Shown here piece by piece: positions 60,125-64,000 of a stretch of 64,000 nt of DNA. The translations under genes and the position numbers were made by a program. The DNA lies in the NCBI GenBank assembly GCA_041389725.1, contig JAWKRG010000002.1, positions 1,364,001-1,428,000 on the forward strand, in the 5' to 3' direction. Position 1 is the stretch's first letter. The number at the start of each line of letters is the position of its first letter. Under the pieces are notes generated by a model, which was given only the letters and a program-made list of their open reading frames with translations, ran no database searches and had not been told where the DNA came from. Origin of the DNA: Polyangiaceae bacterium (lineage in GTDB: Bacteria; Myxococcota_A; Polyangia; Polyangiales; Polyangiaceae).

Positions 60125-60943
60125 TCAGTCCTGCATCGCCTGATGGCAGGCGGAGCAGGTCTCGAGCAGTGCGGCGTAGATCTTTGCGCGATCGGCGGGC
60201 GACTTCTTGCCGGACGCGTCCTTGAGCAGGCGCTTCATGCGATCGGCCGCACTGCGCCCGTGCACGCCGCCCTTCTTCAGCACGGACTCGGGGAACTTCA
60301 CTTCGGCGAGGGCCTCGGCGCCGGCTTTCCACGCGTCGTCGGCGGGAACGTACAGCCCTTCCCACAGCCGCTCCGTCGCCCAAGCGTGGCGATCCATCAG
60401 GCTCTTCACGTCCGTACCTGCAGCAGGGGCGCCATCGAGCTTGGCCTTGGGTCCGGCGTTCGCGCGGTGACAGCTGCCGCATGCGACGCCGATGTCTGCG
60501 GTTGCCGCCGCGACCGCCGGAATGTCAGGGCTGCTGCTCACACGACCCGCTGCGGACTGGAGCGCCGACAGCGGCTGCTTCCACTTCGGTGGGATGGTGC
60601 CGAGACCGTCCGTCTTGGTCAGCGCTTTCGCGGGTGAGATCGCCGCGGCGAGTCGGCCGTTGATCACCGCTTGGCGTATGGCCTCGGTCTCCTTGAAGTG
60701 CGCTCGCATCAGCTTTTCGCGGGGCGAGCCGGGCGGCGGTTCTTCTTCGACGGCCGCCGTCTCGGTTGCCGTCGGTGCCGCGGGGGGCGTCGCTTCGGAA
60801 GATGTTTCGGTCGGAGCGGGTGCCGCTGTCGCCGTCGGGGTTTCAGACGGAGTCGACTCCGTCGGCGGTTCCTCCACTGGCGGCTGCGAGCCGCCACAGC
60901 TCACCAACAACGCCAAGGACAACCCAGCGATACGCGTTTTCAT
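60125..60943 (-). CDS. cytochrome c-type lipoprotein with two CxxCH motifs
   Basis: 272 aa from ATG 60943. Signal peptide MKTRIAGLSLALLVSC, lipobox Cys 16, a Glu/Pro/Thr linker to about 75, then a helical body with CGSCHR (about 157) and a C-terminal CSACHQAMQD (about 265). The position of the last motif near the end of a helical bundle is like cytochrome c' (CxxCH at the C-terminus), so a four-helix bundle may be repeated. Probably periplasmic electron transfer or gas binding; no partner gene adjacent. Confidence 0.78.
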   Translation of the reverse strand: MKTRIAGLSLALLVSCGGSQPPVEEPPTESTPSETPTATAAPAPTETSSEATPPAAPTATETAAVEEEPPPGSPREKLMRAHFKETEAIRQAVINGRLAAAISPAKALTKTDGLGTIPPKWKQPLSALQSAAGRVSSSPDIPAVAAATADIGVACGSCHRANAGPKAKLDGAPAAGTDVKSLMDRHAWATERLWEGLYVPADDAWKAGAEALAEVKFPESVLKKGGVHGRSAADRMKRLLKDASGKKSPADRAKIYAALLETCSACHQAMQD

Positions 60944-61214
60944 GGTCGGCACATCAAGCAAAGGGCGGACCATCTCGACGTAGCCTTCGTCGCACGATGG
61001 CACAAAATACCGCGGCGAACTGGCGCGTGACGCCTGGGCGAAACTCGAGCTCCGCGAAGATTGCGTACCGGGCGCGTGTGGCCGCAGTGTTTGCTTGCTC
61101 GTGGTGCTGCGCGGCTACGCCGCGCGCGCAGATTCTGCTCACGCGCTGCGCAGCGCGGCCGGGCGAAGGGCCGATGATGCAGCGGGCCCGCTCAACCCCC
61201 AAAAACCAAAATCC

Positions 61215-62627
61215 TCAAAACGCTGCGCAGGTCGGGAAGAAGGTCACCGCCACCGAGTTCGTCTTGATCGATCCGCAGGCGCGCTTGCACACGCCGCTGG
61301 CGGTCTTGTCCTTGCAGCAGTCGTTGATGGCATCGATGAAGGGCTGCGCTCCTGCGATCCCCGGACCGCACTGAGCCGAGGCAAAAGCCTTGTCGAAACA
61401 GCTCAGCACCGCTGCGTCGGTGGCATCCACGGTGGAGTCAGTCTCGCACTGCGTCGTGCAACTGCTGCAAGTGCCGTGATTCGCGCCCGAGAAGCCGAAG
61501 GCGTCCAGCTGGGGTCCGAGCGCTGGCTCGAGCGTCGCGTTCTCCGCCACGCAGTCGCCGACGAACTGGCAGTAACCTTGGCAGCCCGCGGTGGAGCTCG
61601 GTGCGCAGATGACGCTAGTGCCCACCGGCGGCGGCGCTGCGTCCGTGCCGCAGGTCACGACGCCCCCAGGCTGAGTCAGCTGCCAGGGGCTGTCCTTTGC
61701 GAGTCCCTTTGGGTGCGCGAGCAAGTAGTCGACCATCCAACCGTTTGCCGGCGAGAGCCAGGCGTGACCCAGGTCGGCGCCGCGACACCAGCTTTGCTCC
61801 ACCTTGGCGGAGCCTTCGTAGAAGGCGCTGGCTATTGCAGCTTGCTCCACGAAGTTGATCTTCGGCACGGTGACACCCGTGGAAGTGCTACCGCTGTAAG
61901 CGTCGTTATCTCCACCCCAGGTCACGAGCACGCTCATGGCATCGAGCTCCGCTTTGGGACTGGGCGACGTCAGGTCGAACACGCCCGAGGCCGCGATGCC
62001 GCCCGCCAGTAGCTGGCTGCGCCGCTGCAAGACGTGATTGGTGAAGATGCCGCCCGCGGAGTGTCCGCCGACGTAGATGCGGTTTCGATCGACCTCGAAA
62101 TGCACTGCCATGCAGTCGATCAACGCGTCGACGTAGTCCAGATCCGCATTGGGGTCGTTCTCGTGGCCCGCTTGGCGCATGCCGTCCCACACCGGCCACA
62201 CGGTGCCGTTGGCGTTGCTGTCGGGCGCCAGCACGATGAATCCGCGTTGCACGAAGTCCGCGGCCTGCGCCCGATCGTAGATGGCCTGACCCGTTTCTCC
62301 AGTACCATTGAAGAGCACGAACAGCGGGCGCGGTCCGGCATACTCGGCGCCTGGCAATGCCAAGAGAAAGCTTCTTGCCTGGCCCGCGGCGGAAAAGCCC
62401 TGGTGCTGGCCGGCAGCGACGGGGCTCTCGAAACCAGCAGGGCATGCGCTCGCCGCTCCGGGCAAACGCTCCGCAGGGACCGCGTCGTAGTACGGATCCC
62501 CAGTACTGCCACCGCCGGTGCCGCCACTGCCACCATTGCCGCCGGCACCGCCTGGCGAGCCCGCGTCGTCACTTCCGCAGCCCACACTGAGCAGCGCAGC
62601 CAAACCCATCCACAAACGGCGTCTCAC
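61215..62627 (-). CDS. PHB-depolymerase-like esterase lipoprotein
   Basis: 470 aa. GTG 62627 gives MRRRLWMGLAALLSVGC (lipobox); ATG 62609 gives a shorter signal. Gly/Ser linker to about 35, then an alpha/beta hydrolase with ALPGAEYAGPRPLFVLFNG (oxyanion), nucleophile elbow GGHSAGG (about 185), and AWLSPANGWMVDYLLAHP supplying late elements. This resembles esterase/LpqC-PHB-depolymerase proteins. The C-terminal 140 residues are Cys-rich (CQGYCQFVGDCV, CSSCTTQCE, CCKDK, CKRAC), probably a disulphide module. Substrate unknown. Confidence 0.8.
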   Translation of the reverse strand: MRRRLWMGLAALLSVGCGSDDAGSPGGAGGNGGSGGTGGGSTGDPYYDAVPAERLPGAASACPAGFESPVAAGQHQGFSAAGQARSFLLALPGAEYAGPRPLFVLFNGTGETGQAIYDRAQAADFVQRGFIVLAPDSNANGTVWPVWDGMRQAGHENDPNADLDYVDALIDCMAVHFEVDRNRIYVGGHSAGGIFTNHVLQRRSQLLAGGIAASGVFDLTSPSPKAELDAMSVLVTWGGDNDAYSGSTSTGVTVPKINFVEQAAIASAFYEGSAKVEQSWCRGADLGHAWLSPANGWMVDYLLAHPKGLAKDSPWQLTQPGGVVTCGTDAAPPPVGTSVICAPSSTAGCQGYCQFVGDCVAENATLEPALGPQLDAFGFSGANHGTCSSCTTQCETDSTVDATDAAVLSCFDKAFASAQCGPGIAGAQPFIDAINDCCKDKTASGVCKRACGSIKTNSVAVTFFPTCAAF

Positions 62628-62713
62628 AGGGCAGCCTGTAGCACGGTGGCTCTGCCGTTGCGCCCGCGCCCCTTTCCTTTTGCCACAAAGTCCAATATGC
62701 AGCGGGGTTCGCG

Positions 62714-63574
62714 ATGAAGATCGTAGACAAGCTTCGTGGCAACAAGCCGGCGTTTTCCTTCGAATTTTTTCCACCGAAGGACGAGCCAGGTCGCGACCGC
62801 TTGTTCGAGACCGTCGAACACCTGGCGCCCTACGACCCCACCTTCGTGTCCGTGACTTACGGCGCTGGGGGCAGCACGCGCAAACTCACCGTGGAGTTGG
62901 TTACACGCATCGAACGCGAAGCGGGCTTGGACGCCATGGCGCATCTGACCTGCGTGGGCGCAACCCGCGAAGAGATCGGGGAGGTGCTCGACGAGCTGGG
63001 CGCCGCCGGCATCGAGAACGTGCTGGCGTTGCGTGGGGACCCGCCGAAGGGCCAAGCAGAGTTCGTGGTGACCGAAGGCGGGTTTGCGCATGCGTCCGAG
63101 CTAGCCGCCTTCATCAAGCAGCGAGGCGCGTTTTGCATGGGTGGCGCCTGCTACCCAGAGAAGCACCCCGAAGCGGCCAGCGCCGAGGCGGACTTGGTCA
63201 ACCTGAAGAAGAAGGTGGACGCCGGCGTCGAGTTCTTGGTGACGCAGCTCTTCTTCGATGAGCACGACTACTTCGAGTTCGTGAAGCGAGCGCGCGCCAT
63301 CGGCATCAGCTGCCCGATCCTGGCCGGCATCATGCCCGTCACCAACCTGCACCAGGTGAAGCGCTTCACCGCCATGTGCGGGGCGAAGCTCCCAGCGCCA
63401 CTGTTGGCGCGCCTGGAGGCAACCGGCGGCGATCACGACGAAGTGCGCAAGATCGGCATCGAGCACGCGGTAGCTCAGTGTCGGGCACTACTCGCGGGCG
63501 GCGTTCCGGGCATCCACTTCTACACCCTGAACCGCTCGACTGCGACGGTGCGGATCCTGGAAGCGCTACGCTAG
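62714..63574 (+). CDS. metF: 5,10-methylenetetrahydrofolate reductase
   Basis: 286 aa. MetF hallmarks: FSFEFFPPKDEPGRDRLFETV (folate-site Glu), FVSVTYGAGGSTR, LTCVGATREEI, NVLALRGDPP and the FAD-binding stretch FLVTQLFFDEHDYFEFV, ending PGIHFYTLNRS. The flavoenzyme makes 5-methyl-THF for methionine synthesis. Single-domain length fits the bacterial enzyme (no C-terminal regulatory domain). No metE/metH or SAM riboswitch nearby in the 86 bases upstream. Confidence 0.95.
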   Translation: MKIVDKLRGNKPAFSFEFFPPKDEPGRDRLFETVEHLAPYDPTFVSVTYGAGGSTRKLTVELVTRIEREAGLDAMAHLTCVGATREEIGEVLDELGAAGIENVLALRGDPPKGQAEFVVTEGGFAHASELAAFIKQRGAFCMGGACYPEKHPEAASAEADLVNLKKKVDAGVEFLVTQLFFDEHDYFEFVKRARAIGISCPILAGIMPVTNLHQVKRFTAMCGAKLPAPLLARLEATGGDHDEVRKIGIEHAVAQCRALLAGGVPGIHFYTLNRSTATVRILEALR

Positions 63575-63591
63575 CAGCGCAGCGCGCTAGC

Positions 63592-63615
63592 GCGGACCCT
63601 ATCGAATGGGTCCGC
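63592..63615 (+). terminator. 8-bp perfect hairpin after metF
   Basis: GCGGACCC (63592-63599), loop TATCGAAT, GGGTCCGC (63608-63615), 18 bases after the metF stop; no T run. The remaining bases to 63754 hold no gene I can support. Confidence 0.5.
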
Positions 63616-63754
63616 CGGGGAGACAGGGATCGACGGGAGGCGGGTCGACTGAGTGCAGGTCGCGGACGGTCGGCTTGGGAGAAGTGCGCGCAGAGGGCGG
63701 CAAAGGCAACAAAGGCTTTGCTTTTCCAGGGCCAGCCCAAGCACACTACGCCCC

Positions 63755-64000
63755 ATGCAACAGGGGCAAATCGGGGGCAACATTGGTCCATTCGTCGATC
63801 CCGCCATGGGCGGCCAGGTCCGGGGCAGGCTCACCGGGACGTTCACTTTCAACGCCGCGGGGGACGTCAGCGCCGCGTTGCCACAAGTTCAGGCGCGCTT
63901 GATGCAGACGATCAATCACATCCTGGGACAGAAGCTAGCGTCACATCAGGTCGCAGTGCAGACCATGCCAGGCAGCTTGCCCTACTACACGCAGGAAATT
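63755..64000 (+). CDS. unknown protein, truncated by right edge
   Basis: ATG 63755 opens 82 codons to the end of the window: MQQGQIGGNIGPFVDPAMGG, then VRGRLTGTFTFNAAGDVSAAL, a helical VQARLMQTINHILGQKL and GSLPYYTQEI. No signal peptide. The alternating FTF strand followed by a long helix resembles the start of an SPFH/band-7-like module, but the match is too short to call. The complete gene lies beyond 64000. Confidence 0.55.
   Translation, partial: MQQGQIGGNIGPFVDPAMGGQVRGRLTGTFTFNAAGDVSAALPQVQARLMQTINHILGQKLASHQVAVQTMPGSLPYYTQEI

Noticed and set aside
62628..62713. SAM-type riboswitch upstream of metF
   Set aside because: The 86-base spacer is too short for a SAM aptamer and shows no matching stems.

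Overview
The window is very GC-rich chromosomal DNA with dense coding on both strands. About one third of the genes encode secreted lipoproteins with a Cys-containing lipobox, often followed by Gly/Thr/Ala-rich linkers and Cys-rich domains. There are also two Ser/Thr protein kinases with a C-terminal membrane anchor, MYXO-CTERM-like C-termini (5932-6801, 30870-32768), a sigma-54 enhancer-binding protein, MopE-type Asp/Asn motifs, and TPR/PEGA proteins. Together these point to a myxobacterium of the Polyangia (Sorangium/Polyangium-like). This is inference from gene content; no rRNA or tRNA is present to confirm it. I see no CRISPR array, insertion sequence, prophage or plasmid origin.

Layout. 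1-9400: an alpha/beta-hydrolase lipoprotein cut by the left edge and coupled to a MerR regulator, then repeat-rich lipoproteins, a MopE-motif/MYXO-CTERM/outer-membrane trio of overlapping genes, and a lipoprotein carrying a somatomedin-B-like Cys domain. 9500-14100: Ser/Thr kinase, then a TPR-PEGA-TonB-receptor fusion, then a tiny Ala/Gly-rich secreted protein. 14120-21700: envelope genes (lolA, several lipoproteins, an L,D-transpeptidase-like protein that has lost its catalytic Cys) plus ruvC. 21738-24175: a second kinase plus TPR/PEGA gene pair. 24360-29900: leucine dehydrogenase, sigma-54 regulator, two paralogous tiny membrane proteins, an alpha/beta hydrolase. 30000-38530: beta-barrel, MYXO-CTERM protein, PilZ protein, 3D-domain protein coupled to a truncated globin, M15 peptidase, SpoIID-NlpC/P60 fusion. 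38550-46130: minus-strand block with a pseudo-receiver/TPR scaffold and an argS-mpl-ychJ-inositol-phosphatase-microlipoprotein gene string. 46220-51600: Cys-rich lipoprotein, quinone oxidoreductase, thioredoxin-like lipoprotein, Uma2 nuclease, SEC-C protein. 51800-56000: MAPEG-SDR-GST/NTF2 operon divergent from an AraC regulator and a beta-propeller-like protein. 56350-64000: ZU5-like lipoprotein, two c-type cytochrome lipoproteins, GlxA-type regulator divergent from an isonitrile hydratase-like gene, PHB-depolymerase-like esterase, metF, and a gene cut by the right edge.

How they fit. Much of the window concerns envelope building and sensing: peptidoglycan recycling and hydrolysis (mpl, M15, SpoIID/NlpC, 3D protein, degenerate YkuD), lipoprotein transport (lolA) and kinase-linked receptors. 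A recurrent feature is a TAnnnT -10-like hexamer placed exactly six bases before ATG/GTG starts (six cases), predicting leaderless mRNAs. I used it to choose several starts. The two kinase-TPR/PEGA cassettes are the best candidate for an undescribed signalling arrangement.
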